Counted from the first letter of the stretch, positions 24,299-32,972 are shown. The stretch is 64,000 bases of DNA from CAZSSH01 sp964609825 (GCA_964609825.1 CAZSSH010000007.1:1-64000); one strand, 5' to 3'. The notes: generated by a model not told the origin, from the letters alone. A program made the numbers and translations.

Positions 24299-25678
24299 AT
24301 GATGGAAAACCAAAGCAGTTTCAAACAATTGAATATCGGCTCGGCCGGGATGCGCGGGGTGGTGGGACCAGGGCTCAATCCGGCCAGCGCCGGGAGTTTT
24401 GCCGCCGCCTTTGGCTGCCTCCAGCCGGGCGGTCGCTTTTTGGTCGGGACGGATACGCGCACCTCATCGGACATGCTCAAATTTGCGGTGGTTTCCGCCT
24501 TGGCGGCGACCGGCGCCTCGATTGTCGACGGTGGCGTCCTGACGGCGGGAATGATGCATTTTTTGATCCCGCACCTTGAGTTTGACGGCGGTATTTTGAT
24601 TACCGGCGGCCATCAGCAGCCGGGGGACAACGCCCTGATCCCGCTCTCCGAAACCGGCGCTTATTTTGAGCCTTTGCGCCAGCGCGAGCTGTTTGACCAT
24701 TATCACGCCGGTCACTTTGAGTTTGTCTCCTCCGATTGGGTGCAAAAAGTTGAAACACTCCCGGACAATGCTTTGGCAGCCTATTGGCAGCATCTTGCTT
24801 CGCTGGTTGACACCGAAGCGATCCGGCACGGCAACTTTAACGTGATCGCGGACTTTTGCAATGGCGCGGGCGCACTTTACGGCAAGGAATTTGCCAAACA
24901 CTTTCAGCTTAATTTGACCGCCATCAACGACACTCCCTCTGGGGTGGTTCCGCGCGATCCCGAGCCCCGGCCGCGCAGCGGCTCCTTGCTGCGCTCGATT
25001 ATCCGGCCCTTAAAGGGCGACATCGGCCTTGTGTTTAACAGCGATTTGAGCCGCCTGAGTCTGGTGAGCGAAGTGGGTGAGCCCTTGAGTGAAGAATTCA
25101 CCTTTCCGTTGGCGCTGCGCCATCTTTTGAGCAAAAAAACGGGCAAACAATACGTCATTACCAATTTATGCAGCAGCAAAATGGTTGACGACATCTGCCG
25201 CGAGCACGGTGTTGATTTGCATTACGCCAAAGTCGGTCAGGCGCAGGTGATTGACGAGATGTTTCATTATGAAGCCGCCGCGGCGGGCGAAGGGAGCGGC
25301 TCCTTTACCACCGGCGCACTGGCCGGATTTGACGGGTTTTACATGACCGCCTTGCTGCTGGAGGCGCTGGCTGCATCAAAACAGCCGTTGAGCGCTTTGC
25401 GCAACACCATGCCCCAATATTACATGGTCAAGCAAACCATCGTCTGCAACTCGCCGCATGCTTATCTCAGACTTAAAAATATGCGGGACGAGTTTGGCGA
25501 CGAGGTTAAAGTCACCGACCTTGACGGCCTGCGCTTTGACTGGGACGACGGCTTTTTAAGTTTGCGGCTGGCGGCCACTGAGCCCATCTTGCGGGTGATT
25601 TCGGAGTCCAAAAGTGCGGAAGTGGCCGAAGAGCGCGCCTGGCGCGTCCGGCTCTTATGGGAGCGGGCAAACGTATGA
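24299..25678 (+). CDS. Inactive alpha-D-phosphohexomutase paralogue (pseudoenzyme)
   Basis: The 459-residue protein has the full four-domain fold of phosphoglucomutase/phosphomannomutase/GlmM enzymes and aligns along its length with the next gene. Its key motifs are altered. The phosphoserine loop TASHNP is TGGHQQP, so the catalytic Ser is Gly104. The metal loop DPDGDR is NSDLSR. The sugar loop GGEGNCGG is AGEGSGSF. The phosphate-binding TEPxxR (ATEPILR) is kept. It should not be able to act as a mutase but may still bind a phosphosugar or its active neighbour. The frame is intact, arguing against simple decay. No SD precedes the ATGATG start. Its stop overlaps the next start (ATGA). Confidence 0.85.
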   Translation: MMENQSSFKQLNIGSAGMRGVVGPGLNPASAGSFAAAFGCLQPGGRFLVGTDTRTSSDMLKFAVVSALAATGASIVDGGVLTAGMMHFLIPHLEFDGGILITGGHQQPGDNALIPLSETGAYFEPLRQRELFDHYHAGHFEFVSSDWVQKVETLPDNALAAYWQHLASLVDTEAIRHGNFNVIADFCNGAGALYGKEFAKHFQLNLTAINDTPSGVVPRDPEPRPRSGSLLRSIIRPLKGDIGLVFNSDLSRLSLVSEVGEPLSEEFTFPLALRHLLSKKTGKQYVITNLCSSKMVDDICREHGVDLHYAKVGQAQVIDEMFHYEAAAAGEGSGSFTTGALAGFDGFYMTALLLEALAASKQPLSALRNTMPQYYMVKQTIVCNSPHAYLRLKNMRDEFGDEVKVTDLDGLRFDWDDGFLSLRLAATEPILRVISESKSAEVAEERAWRVRLLWERANV

Positions 25679-27036
25679 GTCGCAAATTGAAATTCTCGGA
25701 GAGCGGCGTCCGCGGCGTGGTCGGCGAGGGGATTACCCCGTTGCTGGCCTCGGAGCTGGCGGCCGCGTTCGGCTTTTACTCGGGCGGCGGTCGCATCGCC
25801 GTCGGCCGCGACACCCGCAGCACGGGTGAAATGTTTGAGTATGCGGTGGTGGCGGGGCTGCTTGCCGCCGGGTGCGAGGTGATGCTTTTGGGCGTGGTCC
25901 CGACGCCGACCATCCAGTTTGCGGTCCGTCATGCCGGATGCTCGGGGGGGATCGCTATTACGGCCAGCCACAATCCCGAGGAGTGGAATGCTTTGAAATT
26001 CATCGGCACCGCCGGGACTTTTTTGAGCAGCGGCGAGGCTTCCGAACTTTTTGACCTTTACAGTCAGGGTTCGTTGCCCTATGTGAGCGAAAGCCAGATG
26101 CGCGGGGTGAAAGCGTCGGGCGGCTTTTTTGACCTCCAAAGCGAGCTCATTTTCCGCAATGTCAATGTGGACAAGATCCGCCGTTGCCGCTTTAAGGTTG
26201 CCATCGACTGCTGCAACGGCGTCGGGGCGCTGTATTCGCGCATATTTTTGGAGAAACTGGGTTGCGAAGTCTTTGCCATCAATGAGGAAACCAACGGTAA
26301 ATTCAACCGGCCGCCGGAGCCGGTGGCGGAGAATTTGAGCGAAATTGCCCAAGTAACGGCGCGCCATCATTGCGCCATCGGTTTTGCGCAGGACCCCGAC
26401 GGTGACCGCCTGACGGTGATCACCGGTGAGGGGCGGGTCTTGAATCCGCACTGGACGGTGGCCCTGGCGGTGGCGCAAGTCCTCGACTCGGGCGATCCCG
26501 GGCCGGTGGTGGTCAATGTCCAAACTTCGCAGCTGGTCGACGCAATCGCACAGGCCTCGGACTGCCATATTGTGCACTCCAAGGTCGGTGAAATCAATGT
26601 GGTGGAGAAGATGCTCGAAAACGACGCCGTCATCGGCGGCGAGGGCAACTGCGGCGGCGTGATTTTCCGCAAAGTCCACCCCGGCCGCGACAGTTTTGCC
26701 GCGATGGCGCTGATTTTGGAAAAATTGGCGTTTGAGGAGGCCCCGTTGTCGGAAATCGTCGGCGAGTTTCCCGATTACGTCAATTTGGCGGCCAAATTTC
26801 CGGCCGCGCCCGTCAAGGCCAAAAATTTGCTCACCGAGTTTGCCAAACGGTATCAAAAATTTGCGCCGCTCACCTTTGACGGGGTTTGCTTTGATTGGCC
26901 GGAGCGCGGTCGGGTGCTCTTGCGCTCGTCCAACACCGAGCCGGTGATCCGGCTCAACGTCGAGAGTCTCAATCAACAGGCGGCCGAAGAGTTGCTGGCC
27001 CAATTCAGTAAGGAAATCGGAGAATTTTTGCAATGA
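25675..27036 (+). CDS. Active phosphoglucosamine/phosphohexose mutase
   Basis: This 453-residue protein keeps all four catalytic loops of the alpha-D-phosphohexomutase family: phosphoserine Ser98 in ITASHNPEEWNA, the metal loop DPDGDR, GGEGNCGG for sugar contact, and SSNTEPVIR for phosphate. It moves phosphate between C6 and C1 of a hexose or hexosamine in the cytoplasm. GlmM or a phosphogluco/phosphomannomutase role are both possible; the GGEGN variant does not decide. The start is ATG 25675, overlapping the stop of the inactive paralogue (ATGA), with GGGAGCGGG upstream. It is also coupled to the HAD gene by ATGA at 27033. Confidence 0.9.
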   Translation: MSRKLKFSESGVRGVVGEGITPLLASELAAAFGFYSGGGRIAVGRDTRSTGEMFEYAVVAGLLAAGCEVMLLGVVPTPTIQFAVRHAGCSGGIAITASHNPEEWNALKFIGTAGTFLSSGEASELFDLYSQGSLPYVSESQMRGVKASGGFFDLQSELIFRNVNVDKIRRCRFKVAIDCCNGVGALYSRIFLEKLGCEVFAINEETNGKFNRPPEPVAENLSEIAQVTARHHCAIGFAQDPDGDRLTVITGEGRVLNPHWTVALAVAQVLDSGDPGPVVVNVQTSQLVDAIAQASDCHIVHSKVGEINVVEKMLENDAVIGGEGNCGGVIFRKVHPGRDSFAAMALILEKLAFEEAPLSEIVGEFPDYVNLAAKFPAAPVKAKNLLTEFAKRYQKFAPLTFDGVCFDWPERGRVLLRSSNTEPVIRLNVESLNQQAAEELLAQFSKEIGEFLQ

Positions 27037-27701
27037 GTGCCAAAGTTTATTTTTTTGACATGGATCACACGTTAATCGACAACGATTGCGACGTCAGCTG
27101 GAAAGAATTTACCGTCGCCCACGGTTTGGCACCGCAATTCCATTTGGAGCTGGCGGAGCGTTTTTTTGACGATTACAATCACGGATGTCTGGATACCGCT
27201 AAATTCATCCGTTTCCAACTCAGCGAATTTGTCGGCAAAACCCCGGCGGAGATGCAGCAATTGTTTGCGCTTCATTTCACAGAGCGTGTCCGCGGCAAAG
27301 TTTATCAAGCAGGCAAAGCGCTGATTGCGGAGTGCAAAAAACAAGGCATCCCGACCGCGATTTTGACTTCGACCAACCGTTACATCGCCCGGCCTGTGGC
27401 TGATTTTTTGGGTGTCGATCACCTTTTCGGCACCGATTTGGAGTTGCGCGACGGGCGTTTCACCGGCGAAATCACCGGCGTTTATCATGCCAAACAGGGC
27501 AAAGTCGCCGTCGCCAAAGAGTTTTGCTGCAAATACGGGGTTTCTCTGGCCGACTTTGCCTACTTTGGCGACAGCATTAATGATTTGGATTTGCTGAAAC
27601 AAGTCGGACAACCCCGGGTGGTTAATCCGTCGGCGAGTTTGCGCCGGATTGCCGAGGAGAAGCAATGGGAAATTTTAACCTTTAAGGAATACTGCAAATG
27701 A
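27033..27701 (+). CDS. HAD-superfamily phosphatase, subfamily IB (SerB-like)
   Basis: The 222-residue protein has the HAD motifs in order: DMDHTLID (residues 9-16, nucleophile Asp9), ILTSTNRY (motif II), a Lys in the KVAVAKEF region, and FGDSINDLDLL (motif IV). The helical cap between motifs I and II and the overall length fit the IB group that includes SerB-like phosphatases. In this operon a phosphosugar is a reasonable substrate, but phosphoserine cannot be excluded. Starts and stops overlap with both neighbours (ATGA). Confidence 0.88.
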   Translation: MSAKVYFFDMDHTLIDNDCDVSWKEFTVAHGLAPQFHLELAERFFDDYNHGCLDTAKFIRFQLSEFVGKTPAEMQQLFALHFTERVRGKVYQAGKALIAECKKQGIPTAILTSTNRYIARPVADFLGVDHLFGTDLELRDGRFTGEITGVYHAKQGKVAVAKEFCCKYGVSLADFAYFGDSINDLDLLKQVGQPRVVNPSASLRRIAEEKQWEILTFKEYCK

Positions 27702-28687
27702 GTTATCAACCCGCCGCCGCGCGTTATCAAACGATGAAGTACAACCGCACCGGCCGCTCCGGGCTGCTGCTCCCCGCGATTTCACTGGGGATGTGGCACA
27801 ACTTTGGCAGCGTCGATGTCTACGAAAACTGCCGGGCAATGACTCACACCGCCTTTGACCTCGGGATCACCCATTTCGATTTGGCCAACAACTATGGCCC
27901 CGAGCCGGGCTCGGCCGAGGAAACCTTTGGTCGCATCCTCAAGCAGGACTTCGTCAATTTGCGCGACGAGCTCATTATCTCCAGCAAGGCCGGTTACTAC
28001 ATGTGGCCCGGCCCCTACGGCGAATGGGGTTCGCGTAAAAATCTGATCGCGAGCTGCGACCAGAGTTTGAAGCGTCTCGGTCTTGACTATGTCGATATTT
28101 TTTACCACCACCGCCCCGATCCGGAGACTCCCGTCGAGGAATCGATGCTGGCCTTGGATCACATCGTCAAGTCCGGCCGCGCCTTGTATGTCGGGATCTC
28201 CAACTACGCCGCTCCCGCCGCTGACGAGGCGATCAAAATTTTAAAAGAGCTCAAAACTCCGATGGTGATCCACCAGATGCGTTTCAACATGTTTGACCGG
28301 ACACACCAAAACGGCGGCTTGTTTGATGTGTTGGTCAAAACCGGGGTGGGCGGCATCGTTTTTTCGCCGCTCGCACAGGGGCTCTTAACTGACCGTTATT
28401 TGCAGGGTATCCCGGCCGATTCGCGCGCGGTGCGCAACCATTTCCTCAAAGAAGCGCAAATTACGCCCGAGGTGCTGGCCAAAATCGTCAAACTTAACGA
28501 ACTCGCCCGGTCGCGCAACCAAACCTTGGCCCAGATGGCAATCGCGTGGGTCTTGCACCAGCCGGGGGTGACTTCGGCCCTCATCGGCGCGAGCCGCCCG
28601 GCGCAGATTACCGATATTGCCGGTTGTTTGGCCAATTTGCTGTTTACCCAAGATGAAATCAATTATATTGACACGCTTACTCGTTAG
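27698..28687 (+). CDS. Aldo/keto reductase, YghZ/L-glyceraldehyde 3-phosphate reductase type
   Basis: The 329-residue protein aligns along its whole length with E. coli YghZ (Gpr): LPAISLGMWHNFG, HFDLANNYGPEPGSAEE, ELIISSKAGYYMWPGPYG, DYVDIFYHHRPD and FSPLAQGLLTDRYL. The catalytic Tyr is in NNYG, with Asp, Lys and His in the expected places. Family members reduce L-glyceraldehyde 3-phosphate and methylglyoxal with NADPH, so detoxification of reactive aldehydes from sugar metabolism is likely. It overlaps the HAD gene (ATGA, with AAGGAAT upstream) and its end overlaps the next gene by 35 bases. Confidence 0.92.
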   Translation: MSYQPAAARYQTMKYNRTGRSGLLLPAISLGMWHNFGSVDVYENCRAMTHTAFDLGITHFDLANNYGPEPGSAEETFGRILKQDFVNLRDELIISSKAGYYMWPGPYGEWGSRKNLIASCDQSLKRLGLDYVDIFYHHRPDPETPVEESMLALDHIVKSGRALYVGISNYAAPAADEAIKILKELKTPMVIHQMRFNMFDRTHQNGGLFDVLVKTGVGGIVFSPLAQGLLTDRYLQGIPADSRAVRNHFLKEAQITPEVLAKIVKLNELARSRNQTLAQMAIAWVLHQPGVTSALIGASRPAQITDIAGCLANLLFTQDEINYIDTLTR

Positions 28688-29630
28688 CGTTTTGCCGCTC
28701 ATGGTGATGTTTGCCGCGGTGGCCGCCGATTGGGTGTGCGCCACTTGCGACCGCACCATCAGCGGCAAATATTGGCGGCAGGACAATAAATACTATTGCT
28801 CGCAAGCGTGTCTTGAGAGGTCGCTCCCGGTGTGCGCCGAGTGCGGCAAGCGGATCACCGGCGATATTTTTGTCAAAAACAATCAAAAATATTGCTCGAT
28901 GGTTTGTTTGGAAAAAACGTTGATCCCCTGCGATTTGTGCCATAAGCCGATCAGGGGGTCGTACAATGTTTACCGCAATTTTCGCGGCGACAAAAATATT
29001 TGCGAGCACTGCAACCAATTGCGACACTGCTTTGTCTGTACTTTGCCCTGCGACGGGGTCAAATTGGCCGACGGCCGGGTGCGCTGTTTGGCGTGCAATA
29101 AAAATGTGATTGACGACCCGGCCGAGGCGGAGACTTTGTTTCGCGAAGTCCGGGCCAAGCTGATGCAGCTGTTGGGGCCCGCCGGGGACTGCCGGGTCGA
29201 TTTCTTTATGGTCGGGCTGCCTGAGTTTAAGACGATTACCAGGGGGGATGATGAGCTGGGCGTCTATTGCCATGACCGCACCGAGATCAAGAGCCGTTAC
29301 GGGGTCAAGACCTTGAGCGAGAGCTGCCGGATTTATCTGTTGGACGGTTTGCCGCGCGATAAATTCATCGAGGTCGCCGCCCACGAGGTCGCGCACGACT
29401 GGATGCAGCACAAGTTTGCGGGGATTGCCGACCAGACAATCAAAGAGGGGTTTGCCGAGTACATGGCCTACCGGATCAATCTCCTTTACGGTCAAAGCTC
29501 GCTCAACCGGCGGATGGAGGAGAGCACCGATCCGGTTTACGGCGACGGGTTCCGCAAAGTAAAAGCTTGGGCCGGGGACGGCAATATTCTTGTGTTGATG
29601 AAACAACTCAAAAAAATGGAGCAAAAGTAA
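28653..29630 (+). CDS. Secreted LIM-like zinc-ribbon protein with DA1-type metallopeptidase domain
   Basis: The 325-residue protein begins with a signal peptide (residues 1-25, LTRLLVSVLPLMVMFAAVAA). Residues 28-150 hold several Cys pairs (CATC, CSQAC, CAECG, CSMVC, CDLC, CEHC, CFVC, CLAC) in a LIM-like zinc pattern. Residues 240-270 carry the gluzincin site: His244, Glu245 and His248 (HEVAH), with Glu265 in KEGFAEY. The spacing HExxHxW...EG and the preceding GLPR match plant DA1, a LIM-containing growth-control peptidase, and so does the linker LADGRVRCLAC. A soluble periplasmic or extracytoplasmic zinc peptidase is predicted; the substrate is unknown. The start at 28653 lies within the AKR end. 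Confidence 0.75.
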   Translation: MKSIILTRLLVSVLPLMVMFAAVAADWVCATCDRTISGKYWRQDNKYYCSQACLERSLPVCAECGKRITGDIFVKNNQKYCSMVCLEKTLIPCDLCHKPIRGSYNVYRNFRGDKNICEHCNQLRHCFVCTLPCDGVKLADGRVRCLACNKNVIDDPAEAETLFREVRAKLMQLLGPAGDCRVDFFMVGLPEFKTITRGDDELGVYCHDRTEIKSRYGVKTLSESCRIYLLDGLPRDKFIEVAAHEVAHDWMQHKFAGIADQTIKEGFAEYMAYRINLLYGQSSLNRRMEESTDPVYGDGFRKVKAWAGDGNILVLMKQLKKMEQK

Positions 29631-29633
29631 ATT

Positions 29634-30398
29634 ATGCCGGGTTTGCGCAAAGAAGTGCCGGTCACCGCGGTCAAAAAAGCGATGGATTTGCTGTCGATTC
29701 TGTTGTTTGAGGACTCGCAGCAGCGGGGATTCAGCGTGACCGAATTGGCGGCCAAGCTGGAAATCCCGGTCAACAGCGCCCACAATACCTTAAAAACAAT
29801 GATGTATTGCGGCTTTGTCTCCAAAAACTGCAAAAACAAATACACCGTCGGCCCCAACTGCCAGCGCATCGGCGCCAATAATTATGTGGACAGCGATGTC
29901 TTTAAAAACAAGCTCAATCTGGTGCTGGAGAAATATACGGCCGAACTTCACGAGGCGTTGGTTTTTACGACGCTCATCGACGGCAAGCGCAATGTCATCG
30001 GGCGCAGCGAGCCCTTAAACCAATTGATCCGCATCAACACCAAAATCATCAACGATGTCAATATCTATACCATTGTCACCGGCAAGGTCATGATCGCCAA
30101 TGCCAACGCCGCCGAGTACCGCCGCGTTTTGGAGTGCAACGGCGACATCGCCGAATTGTGGGAAAATTACGAAGAGGACATCGCTTTGATTCGCAAGCAA
30201 GGCTACTGTGAATTGCTGGATCAAAACGGGACGATCCGCTCCTTTGCGGTCGCCTTTCGCACGCCCACCGGGACGCTGGCGGCGATCGGCTGCCACTGCC
30301 CCGCCTTTCGCTGCTCCAACGCCAAAGGGAGCGTCATTGTCGGGGAAATCGGCAAGGCCGCGTTGGAATTGGCAGAAAAATTCCATACCGTGGAATAA
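29634..30398 (+). CDS. IclR-family transcriptional regulator
   Basis: The 254-residue protein has an N-terminal winged helix (about 10-75; KKAMDLLSILL, FSVTELAAKLEIPVNSAHNTLKTM, GFVSKN) and a C-terminal effector-binding domain (IRSFAVAFRTPTGTLAAIGCHCPAF). IclR proteins usually respond to small metabolites of carbon breakdown. It follows the DA1-like gene by 3 bases and precedes the QueG-like gene. A GTTGCG-C-CGCAAC palindrome just after it and GTTGCAAC upstream of the operon are candidate operators. Confidence 0.88.
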   Translation: MPGLRKEVPVTAVKKAMDLLSILLFEDSQQRGFSVTELAAKLEIPVNSAHNTLKTMMYCGFVSKNCKNKYTVGPNCQRIGANNYVDSDVFKNKLNLVLEKYTAELHEALVFTTLIDGKRNVIGRSEPLNQLIRINTKIINDVNIYTIVTGKVMIANANAAEYRRVLECNGDIAELWENYEEDIALIRKQGYCELLDQNGTIRSFAVAFRTPTGTLAAIGCHCPAFRCSNAKGSVIVGEIGKAALELAEKFHTVE

Positions 30399-30410
30399 GT
30401 ATCAAAAATT

Positions 30411-30452
30411 GTTGCGCCGCAACTTGTTTTCACATTTCCCACGCAGTATAAT
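30411..30452 (+). promoter_or_regulatory. Promoter and upstream palindrome of the QueG-like gene
   Basis: TTGTTT (30424-30429), a 17-base spacer and a perfect TATAAT (30447-30452) form a strong promoter. Directly upstream is the perfect 13-base palindrome GTTGCG-C-CGCAAC (30411-30423), touching the -35 box, at a place suited to activator or repressor binding. The IclR-type regulator encoded just before is the obvious candidate. Confidence 0.65.
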
Positions 30453-30494
30453 ATGAGTGTAACCAAACCAATAAACTCAACAGCGAGGGTTTTT

Positions 30495-32957
30495 ATGAAT
30501 CGTATTTTGACGGACAAAATTCGTGCGGACATTCTCAACATGGGGATGGACCTGGTCGGCTTCGCTCCGGTGGAGCGCTGGAAAGATGCACCCTATCTCC
30601 TGAGCCCCCCGGCCATTTTGCCGGAGTGCCGGACGGTGGTTGTGGCCGGGATTCACATCACCGACACCTGGACCGAAATGGGCGGCACCCCCGAGCCGCA
30701 GGACCGCTCTCCGGGCGGCTGGATGAACCAAAACGATTTCATGGACCGCGTCGCCTTCCGCACCGTCCGCACTCTTAATAAGGCCGGTTACAAAGCAATT
30801 GCGGTGGTCGCCTCCAACATTTGGCGTTATCGCCAGTTTGAGGGCATCCCGAGCTTGTTCGCCCCCGATTTGTCGCACATTCACGCCGCTACTGCGGCCG
30901 GTTTGGCCGAGATCGGCTGGAGCGGGTTGGCGATCACCCCCGAGTTTGGCAGCCGCGTGCGCTACATTTCCATTGTGACCGAGGCCGAATTGGTCCCGAC
31001 TCCGATGTACGACGGTCCCAAATTGTGCGACATGTGCGGCGAATGCGTCAAATTTTGTCCGTCGCAGGCCATGCGCAAAGATTTCAATGACACCAAGCCC
31101 CACGTCGTCACCATCGGCGGCAAAGTCTTCCGATATGCCAACAAAAATATGTGGCGCTGCGCCTGGGCCGAGCACTTTAATTTGGATCTCAACTCCAAGA
31201 CGCTTGACGATAAGCACATCGATGAAAACACGATCTTAAATGAAATGAATACCGCCGGGGTCCGCGGCCACGAGCGCGGCGTCTGCCAAAAAGTCTGCGT
31301 GCCGCCGCACTTGCGCTCCAAGGAGAAAAGCTTCGGCCGCAACTGGCTGATTTCGCAAAACCGCATCAACAAGCGCTACCCCGACTCGATGCCGACCTTG
31401 CGCAAAATGCGCGACGACATCGTCGCCCGGGCAATCAGCTACGGCGTGGAAATCGCCTCCGTCAATGCGTTGGACTTGAATACTCCCGCCGGTAAACTGG
31501 TGGAAAAAGACGCGCCGGGGATGCGCACCGTCTTCGGTTTCGCTTTCCGTATGCCCAAATATTTGGCCAAGCATGATCACGAGCTCCCGGCCGGCAACGC
31601 CAATTTCCGCTATGCCTACAATCAAAAGATGCACTTTGCCTTGCTCCGCATCGCCCGGATGATTGAGGATTACGGCTACAAGGCCGCGAGCTACACCATG
31701 GATAATATGGATTATGTCGGCTGCGAGCTCCAGTTGGCCGAACAGGCCGGTCTGGGCAAACTCAAAGGCAAACTCATCGAGACCCCCGAGTTCGGCGTCA
31801 ATGTAATGCTGGGTTGCGTGGTGACCGATGCTTTGGTTGACGCCTCCGACAGCGTCAAGGGTACTTTGGAGAACTTGAATGAGTCCAAGCTCACCGGCAA
31901 AGCCTTGCGCACCGAGCTCGAGGACATCGCCCGTCACAATTTGATGACCATGTTTGGCGTCGCCCCGGCGAAACGCATCGACAAGATTGCCGACCAGTTG
32001 AAAACGATCGTCAACGAAGCCGAACTCGGCGAAGCGGTGATCGATGACAATAAAAAGTTGAGCTATCACGGTCCGTTTGTGCCCAAAATCATCAATGACG
32101 GCTCCAAGATCCGCAAGCCCAAAGATTACCTCAAGTCCGCCAGGAGCGTGATCGTGATCGGCACTCATTTCAATGACGAAGTCGTCCAAAACCTCGCGTT
32201 GGAAAAGAGTCAGCAGATCGGCTGCTATGGTTTTATGGAGTTCCAGGTGCCCAACGAAATGCGCTTTGCCGCGATGGAAATCTGCGACAAGCTGCAAAAA
32301 ATGGGCTATGACTTCTTTGTCACCGACAACCTTCTCGGTGTCGGTTCACGCCTCGGCTCCGCCCGCGGTTTGCAGCCGGATATGCGCTGCAACGCTCTGG
32401 AGGCGGTCGCCGCCGGGTTGGGCGAACTCGGCGAACAGGGCGCGCTGTTGACCAAAGAGCACGGTCCGCATCAGCGCGCACTGGTGATCGTCACCGACGC
32501 CGAGCTCCCGACCGACGAAGTCCAAAATTCGTTTGACGTTTGTCTCCACTGTCAGCAGTGCCAGACCCACTGTACGATGGATGTCGTGAAGAGCAAATTT
32601 GCGACCATCGACATCGACGGACATAAGGTCGAGTACCCGCTCATCGAGCGTCACCGCTGCGACTGGGCCAAGCGCTACAGTCTCAACCCGGCCGAAGGCC
32701 CGGGCCTCATTGGCAGCATCACCGACGTTAAGGCGCCCAAAGGCAAAATCACCATCAATGACATTGCCGAAGCGTGCAAGGAAAAAGATGCGATTATGAA
32801 GAGCCGCACCTGCGTCTATGAGCCGTGCTTGCGTCACTGCCCGGCGGGCGACAACGCAGCCAAGCGGTTGCCCCCCAAGGGTGAAGCCTCGGTCAAATAC
32901 GAGGTGGTCAAAAAGTCGTCCAAGGCGACGGCCAACAAAGAGCTGGCCGCCAAGTAA
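30495..32957 (+). CDS. Large QueG/reductive-dehalogenase-like 4Fe-4S protein with three modules
   Basis: The 820-residue protein is about twice the size of epoxyqueuosine reductase (QueG). Module 1 (about 1-300) has CDMCGECVKFCPSQA (Cys178, 181, 184, 188) and a further CQKVC. Module 2 (about 310-500) repeats the fold (GMRTVFGFAFRMP, ELQLAEQAGLGKL) but has no cluster cysteines. Module 3 (about 510-800) repeats it again (ARSVIVIGTHF, AAGLGELGEQGALLT) with CLHCQQCQTHC (Cys683, 686, 689, 693) and CVYEPCLRHCP. It is probably a cytoplasmic redox enzyme, as no TAT leader or signal peptide is seen. Cobalamin use, as in QueG, is possible. The start at 30495 has CGAGGG upstream; a strong terminator follows. 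Confidence 0.8.
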   Translation: MNRILTDKIRADILNMGMDLVGFAPVERWKDAPYLLSPPAILPECRTVVVAGIHITDTWTEMGGTPEPQDRSPGGWMNQNDFMDRVAFRTVRTLNKAGYKAIAVVASNIWRYRQFEGIPSLFAPDLSHIHAATAAGLAEIGWSGLAITPEFGSRVRYISIVTEAELVPTPMYDGPKLCDMCGECVKFCPSQAMRKDFNDTKPHVVTIGGKVFRYANKNMWRCAWAEHFNLDLNSKTLDDKHIDENTILNEMNTAGVRGHERGVCQKVCVPPHLRSKEKSFGRNWLISQNRINKRYPDSMPTLRKMRDDIVARAISYGVEIASVNALDLNTPAGKLVEKDAPGMRTVFGFAFRMPKYLAKHDHELPAGNANFRYAYNQKMHFALLRIARMIEDYGYKAASYTMDNMDYVGCELQLAEQAGLGKLKGKLIETPEFGVNVMLGCVVTDALVDASDSVKGTLENLNESKLTGKALRTELEDIARHNLMTMFGVAPAKRIDKIADQLKTIVNEAELGEAVIDDNKKLSYHGPFVPKIINDGSKIRKPKDYLKSARSVIVIGTHFNDEVVQNLALEKSQQIGCYGFMEFQVPNEMRFAAMEICDKLQKMGYDFFVTDNLLGVGSRLGSARGLQPDMRCNALEAVAAGLGELGEQGALLTKEHGPHQRALVIVTDAELPTDEVQNSFDVCLHCQQCQTHCTMDVVKSKFATIDIDGHKVEYPLIERHRCDWAKRYSLNPAEGPGLIGSITDVKAPKGKITINDIAEACKEKDAIMKSRTCVYEPCLRHCPAGDNAAKRLPPKGEASVKYEVVKKSSKATANKELAAK

Positions 32958-32972
32958 GCGATTCCCAAAATG

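Noticed and set aside
24299..25678. Annotating the first mutase as GlmM or phosphomannomutase
   Set aside because: The phosphoserine and metal ligands are missing, so catalytic naming is not supported.
25462..27033. 523-codon minus-strand frame opposite the active mutase
   Set aside because: It mirrors the codon pattern of the plus-strand gene, has no family motif, and the sense gene has all catalytic loops.
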